From Bradyrhizobium sp. 149 (GTDB lineage Bacteria > Pseudomonadota > Alphaproteobacteria > Rhizobiales > Xanthobacteraceae), in the NCBI RefSeq assembly GCF_023073915.1, contig NZ_JADPKK010000013.1:496001-560000 (forward strand): a DNA stretch of 64,000 nucleotides, written 5' to 3'. A model generated the notes under the pieces. That model was not told the DNA's origin and did no database searches. It saw only the letters and a list, made by a program, of their open reading frames with translations. The position numbers were made by a program, and so were the translations under genes. Within the stretch, counting starts at the first letter, position 1. Every line of letters starts with the position of its first letter. Positions 44,655 through 52,437 of the stretch are shown here, in pieces.

Positions 44655-44742
44655 CCGTCATGGCCGGGCTTGTCCCGGCCATCCACGCACTTCGCGGTCG
44701 AAGGAAGAACGTGGATGCCCGGGACAAGCCCGGGCATGACGG
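44655..44742. repeat. Intergenic palindromic repeat, family C (CCGTCATGGCCGGGCTTG type)
   Basis: Arms 44655-44687 and 44710-44742 are near-perfect inverted copies; the right arm reads CGTGGATGCCCGGGACAAGC and the left arm has GGCCGGG in place of GCCCGGG. In one frame it encodes the GLVPAIH peptide often seen as a spurious N-terminal extension in this group. It sits exactly between the receptor gene (dctP) and the small permease gene (dctQ). Confidence 0.85.
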
Positions 44743-44755
44743 CTTCGATTGGGGC

Positions 44756-45763
44756 CTAATTGATCGAGCGGATCAAATCCTTGATCTTCTCGGCATGCGG
44801 GCCGAGCTCCTTGGCGAGCTTGTCGAGATAGGGGTCGGCGATCGCCGTAAAACTCCTCTTGTCGACGTTGTCGACGATCTTCACGCCCATCTTTTTCAAC
44901 TTCTCGGCCGCGGTCCGCTCCAGCTCGAACGCCTTCTGCGGCTCCTTGGAGCTGACCTCGTTCCCCGCCGCCTGCACCCAGCCCTTCTGCTCCGCCGAAA
45001 GGCTCTGCCAGAGCTTGTCGGAGATGAACACCAGCGCGTTGTTGGCCTCGTGCTCGGTAATGTTCAGGACCGGGGCGACCTCGTAGTGCTTGTTGACGAG
45101 GTAGACATTGATGCTGTTCTCGGCGACGTCGACCACGCCGGTTTGCAGGCTGGTGTAGACGCTGCCGAACGGCATGTGCACGGTCTGGGCGCCGTAGGCC
45201 GGGAACATGGTGTCCTCGGTCGCAGTCGCCTGCACCCGGATCTTCAGGCCCTTGATTTCGCCGACATTGTGAATCTCCCTCTTGGAGTACATGTGGCGCA
45301 CGCCCTGCGAGCCGGTCGCGATGACGTGCAGGCCCTGCGTGGTCTCGTCGATCATGGTCTTGAGGGCTTCGAACACTTTTGGATCGGCTAGGCCCTTGAC
45401 CACGTGGTTCTCGTCGCGGAACAGGAAGTGCAACGACATCACGCCCGCCTGCGGCGAGATCGTCGCGGTGTTCGCCGAGGAGATGATCGCAAATTCAACG
45501 TCGCCCGCTTTCACGAGCTGGAGCACCTGCGACTCCTGCCCGAGCTGCGCGCCCGGATATTGGTCGATGATCATGGTGCCTTTGCTCAATTCCTTGAGCT
45601 TCTCGGCAAAGAGATCCCCGGCAATCGAATAGCCGGTATTGCGCGGCTGGTCGTAGGCAAAGCGATAATGCTTCACCTCCTGTGCCGACGCGCCTGTGAC
45701 GAAGAGAACAGCCGCCGTTGCCGCCAGCCGATGTAAGAATCTTGGCATGGATCGTGCGATCAT
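44756..45763 (-). CDS. TRAP transporter solute-binding protein (DctP)
   Basis: A 335-residue periplasmic receptor with a signal peptide (FLHRLAATAAVLFVTGASA). DctP landmarks: QYPGAQLGQESQVLQLVKAG, LKIRVQATATEDTMFPAYGA (the Arg that clamps a substrate carboxylate lies in KIRVQ) and QTGVVDVAENSINVYL. ATG 45763 has GGGGA 6 bases upstream. It is first in the TRAP operon. Next to a sugar-acid dehydratase, an aldonate, uronate or aldarate ligand is likely (inference). Confidence 0.94.
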   Translation of the reverse strand: MIARSMPRFLHRLAATAAVLFVTGASAQEVKHYRFAYDQPRNTGYSIAGDLFAEKLKELSKGTMIIDQYPGAQLGQESQVLQLVKAGDVEFAIISSANTATISPQAGVMSLHFLFRDENHVVKGLADPKVFEALKTMIDETTQGLHVIATGSQGVRHMYSKREIHNVGEIKGLKIRVQATATEDTMFPAYGAQTVHMPFGSVYTSLQTGVVDVAENSINVYLVNKHYEVAPVLNITEHEANNALVFISDKLWQSLSAEQKGWVQAAGNEVSSKEPQKAFELERTAAEKLKKMGVKIVDNVDKRSFTAIADPYLDKLAKELGPHAEKIKDLIRSIN

Positions 45764-45824
45764 CGTTTCCCCCTGTTTTATCGCTCGCCGCTTTAGCGGT
45801 CTGAGCGTTCGTTCGGGTGGTTGG

Positions 45825-47543
45825 TCACCCCTTATCAGTCTGCTTCCCAGTCCTCTGCATGAAGTCGAAATCGCAGCCCTCGTCGGCCTGCAGGATGGTT
45901 TCGTTGAACAGCCAGGCGTAGCCACGCCGCGCCTCGTCCGGCGCAGCCGCGGGCTTCAACGCCGCGCGCCGCCGTTCCAGCTCCGCCGCATCGACCAGCA
46001 GCTCGATGCTGCGCCTCGCAACGTCCAACTGGATCATGTCGCCGTTCTTCACCAGCGCCAGCGGCCCGCCGACGGCGGATTCCGGCGTGATGTGCAGCAC
46101 GATGGTGCCGAACGCGGTGCCGCTCATGCGCGCATCGGAAATGCGCACCATGTCCTTGGTGCCGCCACGCGCAAGCTTCTTCGGAATCGGCAGATAGCCC
46201 GCCTCGGGCATGCCCGGCGCGCCCTTCGGACCCGCGTTGCGCAGCACCAGCACGTCGTCGGCGGTGACCTCGAGATCGGGATCATCCACGCGAAGCGTCA
46301 TGTCCTCGACGGATTCGAACACCACCGCACGCCCGGTGTGCTGCAACAGTTTCGGGCTCGCGGCCGATTGCTTGATGACGGCGCCGCGCGGCGCGAGATT
46401 ACCGTGCAGGACGGCGAGCCCGCCTTCCTTCTTGATCGGATTGTCACGCGGGCGGATCGCGTCCTGGCCGGGCACGTCTTCCGCATTGGCGACGACGTCG
46501 CGCAGGCTCTCGCCCGTGATGGTCTTGGCATCGAGATCGACGAGGTCGCCAAGCTGCGCCAGCAGTTTCGGCACGCCGCCGGCGTGATGGAAATGCTCCA
46601 TGTAATGCTCGCCAGAAGGTTTCAGATCGACCAGCACCGGCACATCGCGGCCAAGTTGGTCGAAGACACCGAGATCGAGCCGGTACGGCGAGCGATGTGC
46701 CATCGCGGTGAGATGGATCAGACCGTTGGTCGAGCCGCCAATGGCCTGGAGCACGACCTGCGCGTTCTTGAAAGATGCCGGCGTCAGCAATTCGCTCGGC
46801 TTCGGCCCCTTGGTCTTGGCCATCTCGGCGGCCACCCTGCCGCTCGCCTCGGCGAGCCGAAACCGCTCCGCATGCGGGGCGGGAATCGTCGCGCTCATCG
46901 GCAGCGACAGGCCCATGGCTTCGATCATGCAAGCCATAGTGGAGGCCGTGCCCATCACCATGCAGGTGCCGACCGACGGCGCAAGGCGGCCGTTCACCGC
47001 CTCGATTTCGGCATCATCGATCTCGCCGGCGCGATACTTGCCCCAGAGACGGCGGCAGTCGGTGCAGGCCCCCAACACCTCGCCCTTGTGGTGGCCGACC
47101 ACCATCGGCCCTACCGGAATGACCACAGTCGGCAGGTCGGCGCTGATCGCCGCCATCACCTGCGCAGGAAGAGTCTTGTCGCAGCCGCCGATCACAATCA
47201 CCGAATCCATCGGCTGCGCGCGGATCATTTCCTCGGTATCCATCGCCATCAGATTGCGCAGATACATCGAGGTCGGATGCGCAAAGCTTTCGGCGATCGA
47301 GATGGTCGGAAACACGAACGGCATCGCGCCCGACAGCATCACGCCGCGCTTCGCGGCCTCGATGATCTGCGGGACGTTGCCGTGGCAGGGATTGTAGTCG
47401 CTGTAGGTGTTGGTGATGCCGACAATCGGACGCTCCAGCGCGTCGTCGGAATAGCCCATGGCCTTGATGAACGCCTTGCGCAGGAACAGCGAGAAGCCGG
47501 CATCGCCATAGCTCGTCAGCCCTTTGCGCAACCCACTCGTCAT
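45825..47543 (-). CDS. IlvD/Edd family sugar-acid dehydratase
   Basis: A 572-residue iron-sulfur dehydratase. Cluster cysteines lie in NPCHGNVP, GGCDKTLPA and GTCMVMGTASTMAC; the SGTAFGTIVLHITPE segment near the C-terminus carries the catalytic Ser. The stretch ACTDCRRLWGKYRAGEI is typical of aldonate (arabinonate/xylonate-type) dehydratases rather than of valine-pathway IlvD. ATG 47543 is 7 bases after GGAG; an ATG one codon earlier is possible. It precedes the TRAP operon on the same strand, and a GntR regulator is transcribed divergently. It makes a 2-keto-3-deoxy acid from a sugar acid; the exact sugar is not known. Confidence 0.88.
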   Translation of the reverse strand: MTSGLRKGLTSYGDAGFSLFLRKAFIKAMGYSDDALERPIVGITNTYSDYNPCHGNVPQIIEAAKRGVMLSGAMPFVFPTISIAESFAHPTSMYLRNLMAMDTEEMIRAQPMDSVIVIGGCDKTLPAQVMAAISADLPTVVIPVGPMVVGHHKGEVLGACTDCRRLWGKYRAGEIDDAEIEAVNGRLAPSVGTCMVMGTASTMACMIEAMGLSLPMSATIPAPHAERFRLAEASGRVAAEMAKTKGPKPSELLTPASFKNAQVVLQAIGGSTNGLIHLTAMAHRSPYRLDLGVFDQLGRDVPVLVDLKPSGEHYMEHFHHAGGVPKLLAQLGDLVDLDAKTITGESLRDVVANAEDVPGQDAIRPRDNPIKKEGGLAVLHGNLAPRGAVIKQSAASPKLLQHTGRAVVFESVEDMTLRVDDPDLEVTADDVLVLRNAGPKGAPGMPEAGYLPIPKKLARGGTKDMVRISDARMSGTAFGTIVLHITPESAVGGPLALVKNGDMIQLDVARRSIELLVDAAELERRRAALKPAAAPDEARRGYAWLFNETILQADEGCDFDFMQRTGKQTDKG

Positions 47544-47588
47544 CATGCCACTCCAATTACCGGGTCATTGTCGTACAGCCTGCCCCTT

Positions 47589-47665
47589 GATTGTCAATAA
47601 GACAGACGCTAAACCTGCCAATTTCCGCATCTGCACGCCAGCGGGTCACCAGATTATTGACAATC
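47589..47665. promoter_or_regulatory. Paired operator candidates for the GntR/FCD regulator
   Basis: GATTGTCAATAA at 47589-47600 and TTATTGACAATC at 47654-47665 are a perfect 12-bp inverted repeat 65 bases apart centre to centre, in the region shared by the divergent dehydratase and regulator genes. Each copy holds ATTG-N-CAAT, itself a small palindrome. A further TTGTCGTACAG at 47568-47578 fits the loose FCD-type pattern. Two sites about six helical turns apart would allow looping. Confidence 0.6.
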
Positions 47666-47720
47666 CGCGCCTTCCCTGCTCCACAGGATTGGACCGGCCA
47701 GACGCCGGGAGGCCGAGAGC

Positions 47721-48422
47721 ATGTCCGACATTCACACCGCAGACGCCATGACGGTCCGGCGCGACGATCCGGACGACATCGTCGCGCGGCTCGAGGAGGA
47801 CATCATCTTCGGCCGCCTGCCGCCGGGCGCGCGCCTCACCGAAGACGCCCTGATGTCGCGCTACGGCACCTCGCGTCACTTCGTGCGCCAAGCGCTGGTG
47901 GATGCGGAGCGCCGCGGCATCGTCCGCCGCGAGAAGAACGTCGGCGCCACCGTGCGGTTCTATTCGGCCGAGGAGGTCCGGCAGATCTACGAGGTCCGGG
48001 AGATGCTGACGCGGCAGGCGGCGCTGATGATCCCCCTGCCCGCGCCGCAAGGCCTGATCGATGAGTTGATCGCGCTGCAACGGCAGTATTGCGCCAAGGC
48101 GGAGGTGCAGGATCTGCGCGGCATTCACGAGTCCAATGACGCCTTCCACGTCGCGCTTTTCGCGGCCTGCGGAAACCCGTATCTGGTGCGCTCGCTGCAG
48201 GATTACATGAACCTGACGCTGCCGATGCGTGCGAAGAATCTCGCCGACAGCGACGGGCTGGCGCAGTCACGGCGCCAGCACGAGCTCATGATCGAACTGC
48301 TTAGGGGCCGCGACAGCTGGGCGCTGGCCCAGCTTTGCGTCGATCACATGCAGTTCAGCAAGAAGGACTATCTGGCGCGGATCGCGGAAGAGGAGATTGA
48401 GCGCCAGGGCGCGCAGTCATGA
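47721..48422 (+). CDS. GntR family regulator, FCD subfamily
   Basis: A 233-residue regulator. A winged helix-turn-helix occupies about residues 15-85 (LEEDIIFGRLPPGARLTEDALMSRYGTS in two parts, then RQALVDAERRGIVRREKNVG), followed by an all-helical FCD ligand domain (YEVREMLTRQAAL, ESNDAFHVALFAACGN, RRQHELMIELLRGRD) with the Asp/His metal residues usual in acid-sensing members. It is divergent from the sugar-acid dehydratase and TRAP genes and probably represses them in the absence of a sugar acid. Confidence 0.92.
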   Translation: MSDIHTADAMTVRRDDPDDIVARLEEDIIFGRLPPGARLTEDALMSRYGTSRHFVRQALVDAERRGIVRREKNVGATVRFYSAEEVRQIYEVREMLTRQAALMIPLPAPQGLIDELIALQRQYCAKAEVQDLRGIHESNDAFHVALFAACGNPYLVRSLQDYMNLTLPMRAKNLADSDGLAQSRRQHELMIELLRGRDSWALAQLCVDHMQFSKKDYLARIAEEEIERQGAQS

Positions 48423-48520
48423 AACAGGAGTCCGCTTGCAGTAGTCAAGCAGACTTGTGCGGCAGCTTTGGTGTTTCGTTTTTCACCCATAGCGAAATTC
48501 GATCAGAGACAAGGCGCCCC

Positions 48521-48798
48521 TCACTTTGTAAAATGCGCCCGCACCACCTCACCCGTCTCCGGATTGAGCCAAACCGCGTGACAACTCCAGCTATTGGCCC
48601 GGATTAAATCCCCTTCAAGGACTACGGCCACGAAGAAATCGCCTGCGTCGCTCGTTGGAAGCTTTGCCTTCCACCTCACGCGCCCGTCAGGTTCAAAGCA
48701 TACCAAGTTTTCGTTGGGCTTAGAATCCTCCCTCCCTCAAAGAGGACCAACCGACCGACGTGGTTCGGAAGATCAATCGATGTATAGATTTTTCTCAT
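48521..48798 (-). pseudogene. Small hypothetical protein gene with one frameshift
   Basis: From ATG 48798 the frame reads MRKIYTSIDLPNHVGRLVLF and reaches a stop after SPTKTWYALN. Adding one C at the CCC near 48719 joins it to a second frame (ENLVCFEPDGRVRWKAKLP through VWLNPETGEVVRAHFTK) that ends at 48521, giving a coherent protein of about 92 residues. I do not recognise the family. The rest of 48423-49024 holds nothing else I can support, and reads AT-richer than the surrounding genes. Confidence 0.55.
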
Positions 48799-49024
48799 AT
48801 CGAACGTGCCTGTCTGTTCGCGAGATGTCGGCTTTTTGATCCGCAGTCGATTTCTCCGCATGGCATGTGGCGATAGTACTCGTCGCCGCCCGACCCACGC
48901 AACGAGTCGACGCAACCCTCAAATCTGTTTGTCAAGCCATCGAAATTTCGCAGAGCCGGAAATAAATAAGGGGGCCGGGCTCCGGCGCCACTCCATAGGT
49001 CCATCTGCTCCCGAACGAAACGCC

Positions 49025-50296
49025 ATGACCGAACAAACCCTGACGGAGCCGATCCCCGAGCGGCAAGCGCCATCCCGCAGCTTTTCGCGCTACCAGGCGA
49101 TCCTCGTTGCGCTGCTGGCGCTGGTCCAGTTCACGATCATCATCGATTTCATGATCATGTCGCCGCTCGGCGCCATCATGATGCCGGCCCTCGATATTTC
49201 GGCCGCACAGTTCGGGGTGGCGGTCTCGGCCTACGCATTCAGCGCGGGAATTTCCGGCATCCTGGCGGCCGGCTTCGCCGATCGGTTCGATCGCAAGCGG
49301 CTGCTGTTGTTTTTCTATGCCGGCTTTACCCTTGGAACGGCGCTTTGCGCGATGGCCCCGAACTATCATGTGCTGCTGCTTGGGCGGATCGTGACCGGCC
49401 TGTTCGGAGGCGTGATCGGCTCCGTCGTGCTCGCCATCGTGACCGATCTCTTTGCGCTGCAGTTACGCGGCCGCGTCATCGGCTTTGTGCAAACGGCCTT
49501 CGCCGCGAGCCAGGTGCTGGGCATCCCGGCGGGTCTTTTTCTCTCCAACCATTGGAACTGGCACGTCGCGTTCGGCGCTCTGGTCGGCCTGTCGGTGATC
49601 GGGATGGCGGCCGTCCTGTTCCTGATGCAGCCGGTGAACGGCCATCTCGCGCTGAAGCAGGATCGAAGCCCGTTCCGCCATCTGATCGCAACGGTCACGC
49701 AACCACGCTACTGGATGGCTTTCGCCGTGACGACCCTGCTGGCGACCGGCGGCTACATGCTGATGCCGTTCGGCAGCGCCTACACGGTGCATAATCTCGG
49801 CATCGACATCGTTCACCTGCCGACGATCTATCTCGTCTCCGGCCTGTTCAGCATCGTCATCGGGCCGCTGGTGGGACGCGCCAGCGATGCCTTCGGCAAG
49901 TACCCCACTTTTGTCTTCGGCAGCGCCATGTCGATCGTCATGGTGCTGATCTACACTCATCTCGGTCAGGTGAGCTTGACGGTCGCGATCCTGGTCAACG
50001 TCCTGATGTTCGTCGGCATCTTCTCACGCATGATTCCGTCGCAGGCGCTGATTTCCGCAATTCCCGAGCCGTCGCAACGCGGCTCCTTCAGCGCGGTCGG
50101 CGCGTCCCTGCAACAACTCTCCGGCGGACTCGGCTCCGTGCTCGCCGCCGCGCTCATCGCGCAGGATGCCGACGGGACGCTCCGGCATTTCGACCGGCTG
50201 GGATACGTCGTCGTGACGACTGCGGTGATTTCCCTGATCCTGATGTATCTGGTGCAGAGGCCCATCGCGGCCCAGGCCGGCAAGCGCGTTGTCTAG
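49025..50296 (+). CDS. MFS transporter
   Basis: A 423-residue major facilitator with about twelve spans. The loop 2-3 motif is AAGFADRFDRKRLLLFFYAG, a close match to the MFS motif A. The first span (YQAILVALLALVQFTIIIDF) and the acidic residue pattern in it resemble drug/H+ antiporters of the 12-TM group. ATG 49025 is chosen; the frame is open 73 codons upstream but without hydrophobic or conserved sequence. Substrate unknown. It ends in a hairpin shared with the convergent uronate dehydrogenase gene. Confidence 0.9.
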   Translation: MTEQTLTEPIPERQAPSRSFSRYQAILVALLALVQFTIIIDFMIMSPLGAIMMPALDISAAQFGVAVSAYAFSAGISGILAAGFADRFDRKRLLLFFYAGFTLGTALCAMAPNYHVLLLGRIVTGLFGGVIGSVVLAIVTDLFALQLRGRVIGFVQTAFAASQVLGIPAGLFLSNHWNWHVAFGALVGLSVIGMAAVLFLMQPVNGHLALKQDRSPFRHLIATVTQPRYWMAFAVTTLLATGGYMLMPFGSAYTVHNLGIDIVHLPTIYLVSGLFSIVIGPLVGRASDAFGKYPTFVFGSAMSIVMVLIYTHLGQVSLTVAILVNVLMFVGIFSRMIPSQALISAIPEPSQRGSFSAVGASLQQLSGGLGSVLAAALIAQDADGTLRHFDRLGYVVVTTAVISLILMYLVQRPIAAQAGKRVV

Positions 50297-50318
50297 GGCG
50301 TCGATTCCGACGCCCTAG
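50293..50318. terminator. Hairpin between convergent genes (possible bidirectional terminator)
   Basis: CTAGGGCGTCG (50293-50303) and its exact complement (50308-50318) enclose a 4-base loop ATTC. The stem includes the TAG stop of the MFS gene. There is no T-run on either side, so Rho-independent termination is not certain. Confidence 0.55.
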
Positions 50319-50334
50319 ATTGGCGAATTCGCTC

Positions 50335-51159
50335 CTACCGCTTATTCCAGTCGATGATCCGGCTTGTGTCGCCGTCGAACTCGTTGCTGCAGAACGCGCC
50401 GCCCTGATAGTGATCGCCGATCGGATCGGGCTTCAGCTTGGCCTGCTCGGCCATCGCATGCGCCACGTGGTCCTCGGAGCGGCCGGTCGGGCGATAGCCG
50501 AACTCATAGGCGCGGTGATTGTCCCACCAGGCGCGCTCGTTCAGGGACACGCCGTAGAACACCTCGAAATGGATGTCGGGATGCTCGAGCCCGATCTGAC
50601 AGAGCTGCACCAGATCCTCCGGCTTCAGCCACATCGAGATGCGGCGATGGTCGAGCGGCCGCTCGTCGCAATTGCCGATGCGGATGCAGGTGACCTTCAG
50701 CCCGTGCTTGTCGGCATAGAGCGCGCCGACCGCTTCGCCGAACACCTTGCTGACGCCATAGCGACCATCGGGGCGCACGGTGACGTCAGTGCCGATCTTG
50801 TGGTGGCGCGGATAGAAGCCGACGACGTGATTGGACGAGGCGAACACCACGCGCTTGACGCCCTTCCTGTACGCCGCCTCGAACAGATTGTAGCCGCCGA
50901 TGATGTTGGCCTGGAGGATGTCGTCCCACGGGCCCTCGACCGAATAACCGCCGAAGTGAATGATGCCGTCCACGCCCTCGCAGATCGCCTCGACCTGCGC
51001 CAGGTCGGACAGGTCCGCCGCCTTGAATCGCTCGTTGGGACCGAGATCGGCCGGCGGGCGGATGTCGCTGAGCAGCAGGTCCGGATAAATCGGCGGCAAC
51101 AGTTTTCGCAGGCGCGTTCCAATCCCGCCCGAAGCTCCCGTCATCAAGATGCGCGACAT
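50335..51159 (-). CDS. udh: Uronate dehydrogenase (NAD-dependent)
   Basis: A 274-residue short-chain (extended-type) dehydrogenase. The NAD site is ILMTGASGGIGTRLR; the YxxxK pair is RYGVSKVFGEA with Tyr134, and the catalytic Ser is in VVFASSNHVVGFYP. The segments DGIIHFGGYSVEGPWDDIL and NIIGGYNLFEAAYRKG follow the Agrobacterium Udh sequence as I know it. Udh oxidises glucuronate or galacturonate to the aldaro-lactone. ATG 51159 follows GAGGA. It is divergent, by 90 bases, from an SMP-30 lactonase gene that would open that product. Confidence 0.88.
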   Translation of the reverse strand: MSRILMTGASGGIGTRLRKLLPPIYPDLLLSDIRPPADLGPNERFKAADLSDLAQVEAICEGVDGIIHFGGYSVEGPWDDILQANIIGGYNLFEAAYRKGVKRVVFASSNHVVGFYPRHHKIGTDVTVRPDGRYGVSKVFGEAVGALYADKHGLKVTCIRIGNCDERPLDHRRISMWLKPEDLVQLCQIGLEHPDIHFEVFYGVSLNERAWWDNHRAYEFGYRPTGRSEDHVAHAMAEQAKLKPDPIGDHYQGGAFCSNEFDGDTSRIIDWNKR

Positions 51160-51249
51160 GTCTTTCCTCGTATGTGCAACCGAATTGCGGTCGTAGATAT
51201 CTGATGCTAGCAGACTTGGACAGAGGGAACGTAACAACGAGAATTGCAC

Positions 51250-52230
51250 ATGAACGATGCATCGTCCCATAACCAAGGATCGCCGCAAGGCTGGCGGCCG
51301 GCGAGCTACTACCCCGATCCGGCGATCAGTGCACTCGATCCCCGCTTCGAAAAATACTGGCTGAAGCTGTCGGCGGTGGAACGGCTGACCACCGGCCTGC
51401 GCTGGGCCGAGGGCCCGGTGTGGTTCGGCGACGGACGCTATCTTTTGTGCAGCGACATCCCGAACCAGCGCATCGTCAAATGGGAAGAGGAAACCGGTGC
51501 GGTCTCGGTGTTCCGCAAGCCCTCCAATTTCGCCAATGGCAACACCCGGGATCGCCAGGGCCGGCTCGTCACCTGCGAGCATGGCGGCCGGCGCGTCACC
51601 CGCACCGAATATGACGGCAGCATCACCGTGCTGATGGATTCTTTTGGCGGCAAGAAGCTCAACTCGCCGAACGACGTCGTCGTGAAGTCCGACGGCGCGG
51701 TCTGGTTCACCGATCCCACCTTCGGCCTGCTCGGCAATTACGAAGGCTACAAGGCCGAGCCCGAGATCGAGCCGAACGTCTACAGGTTTGATCCAGCGAC
51801 GGGCAAGGCGACTATCGTCGCCGAGGGCGTGCTCGGCCCCAACGGCCTGTGCTTCTCGCCCGACGAGAAGATTCTTTATGTCGTGGAATCACGCGGCGTG
51901 CCGAACCGCAAGATTCTCGCCTATGACGTCTCGCCCGACGGCGCCACGATCTCGAACAAGCGCGTCTTCATCGACGCAGGCCCGGGCACGCCGGACGGCA
52001 TGCGCTGCGACATCGACGGCAATCTCTGGTGCGGCTGGGGCATGGGCGATCCCGAACTCGACGGCGTCGTGGTGTTCGCGCCCGACGGCGTCATGATCGG
52101 CCGCATCGCACTGCCCGAACGCTGCGCCAATCTCTGCTTCGGCGGCGTCAAGCGCAACCGCCTGTTCATGGCCGCGAGCCAGTCGATCTACGCGTTGTAT
52201 GTTAACACACAGGGCGCGGTGGGGGGCTAA
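51250..52230 (+). CDS. SMP-30/gluconolactonase/LRE family lactonase
   Basis: A 326-residue six-bladed beta-propeller. Metal and active-site segments: LRWAEGPVWFGDGRYLLCSDIP (Glu ligand, given in two parts by position about 52-73), NSPNDVVVKSDGAVWFTDP (Asn ligand), GPNGLCFSPDEKILYVVES and DGMRCDIDGNLWCGW (Asp). It hydrolyses sugar lactones; beside uronate dehydrogenase it would open the 1,5- or 1,4-aldarolactone. ATG 51250 is preferred over TTG 51244. No signal peptide. Confidence 0.9.
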   Translation: MNDASSHNQGSPQGWRPASYYPDPAISALDPRFEKYWLKLSAVERLTTGLRWAEGPVWFGDGRYLLCSDIPNQRIVKWEEETGAVSVFRKPSNFANGNTRDRQGRLVTCEHGGRRVTRTEYDGSITVLMDSFGGKKLNSPNDVVVKSDGAVWFTDPTFGLLGNYEGYKAEPEIEPNVYRFDPATGKATIVAEGVLGPNGLCFSPDEKILYVVESRGVPNRKILAYDVSPDGATISNKRVFIDAGPGTPDGMRCDIDGNLWCGWGMGDPELDGVVVFAPDGVMIGRIALPERCANLCFGGVKRNRLFMAASQSIYALYVNTQGAVGG

Positions 52231-52250
52231 TCTTACAACGGCGACGGTCT

Positions 52251-52340
52251 CGTAGGGTGGGCAAAGCGAAAGCGTGCCCACCACTTCTTGTTCGTTACGC
52301 GATGGTGGGCACGTCGCTGCGCTCCTTTGCCCACCCTACG
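52251..52340. repeat. Nested intergenic palindrome, family D
   Basis: The outer arms CGTAGGGTGGGCAAAG (52251-52266) and their exact complement (52325-52340) pair over 16 bp; inner arms CGTGCCCACCA (52273-52283) and TGGTGGGCACG (52303-52313) pair over 11 bp. It is a long cruciform/hairpin right after the lactonase gene and before a lone family A arm. Confidence 0.85.
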
Positions 52341-52344
52341 GCAC

Positions 52345-52373
52345 TGGATTGCTTCGCTTCGCTCGCAATGACG
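52345..52373. repeat. Solitary half-element of palindrome family A
   Basis: These 29 bases match the right arm of the repeats at 31005-31092 and 37448-37535 (TGGATTGCTTCG through CGCAATGACG) but there is no opposing arm nearby. It is probably a leftover of a full element. Confidence 0.7.
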
Positions 52374-52377
52374 AATA

Positions 52378-52413
52378 AAACAAAAACGCCGGAGCGGTTG
52401 CCCGCTACGGCGT
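52378..52413 (-). terminator. Terminator of the aldehyde dehydrogenase gene
   Basis: On the minus strand a 12-bp stem (52413-52402 with 52397-52386, one mismatch) is followed by TTTTTGTTTTATT. It begins 24 bases past the aldehyde dehydrogenase stop. The stem reads ACGCCGTAGCGG on the minus strand. Confidence 0.75.
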
Positions 52414-52437
52414 CATGTTCGTTTCAGGCGATGAGGC

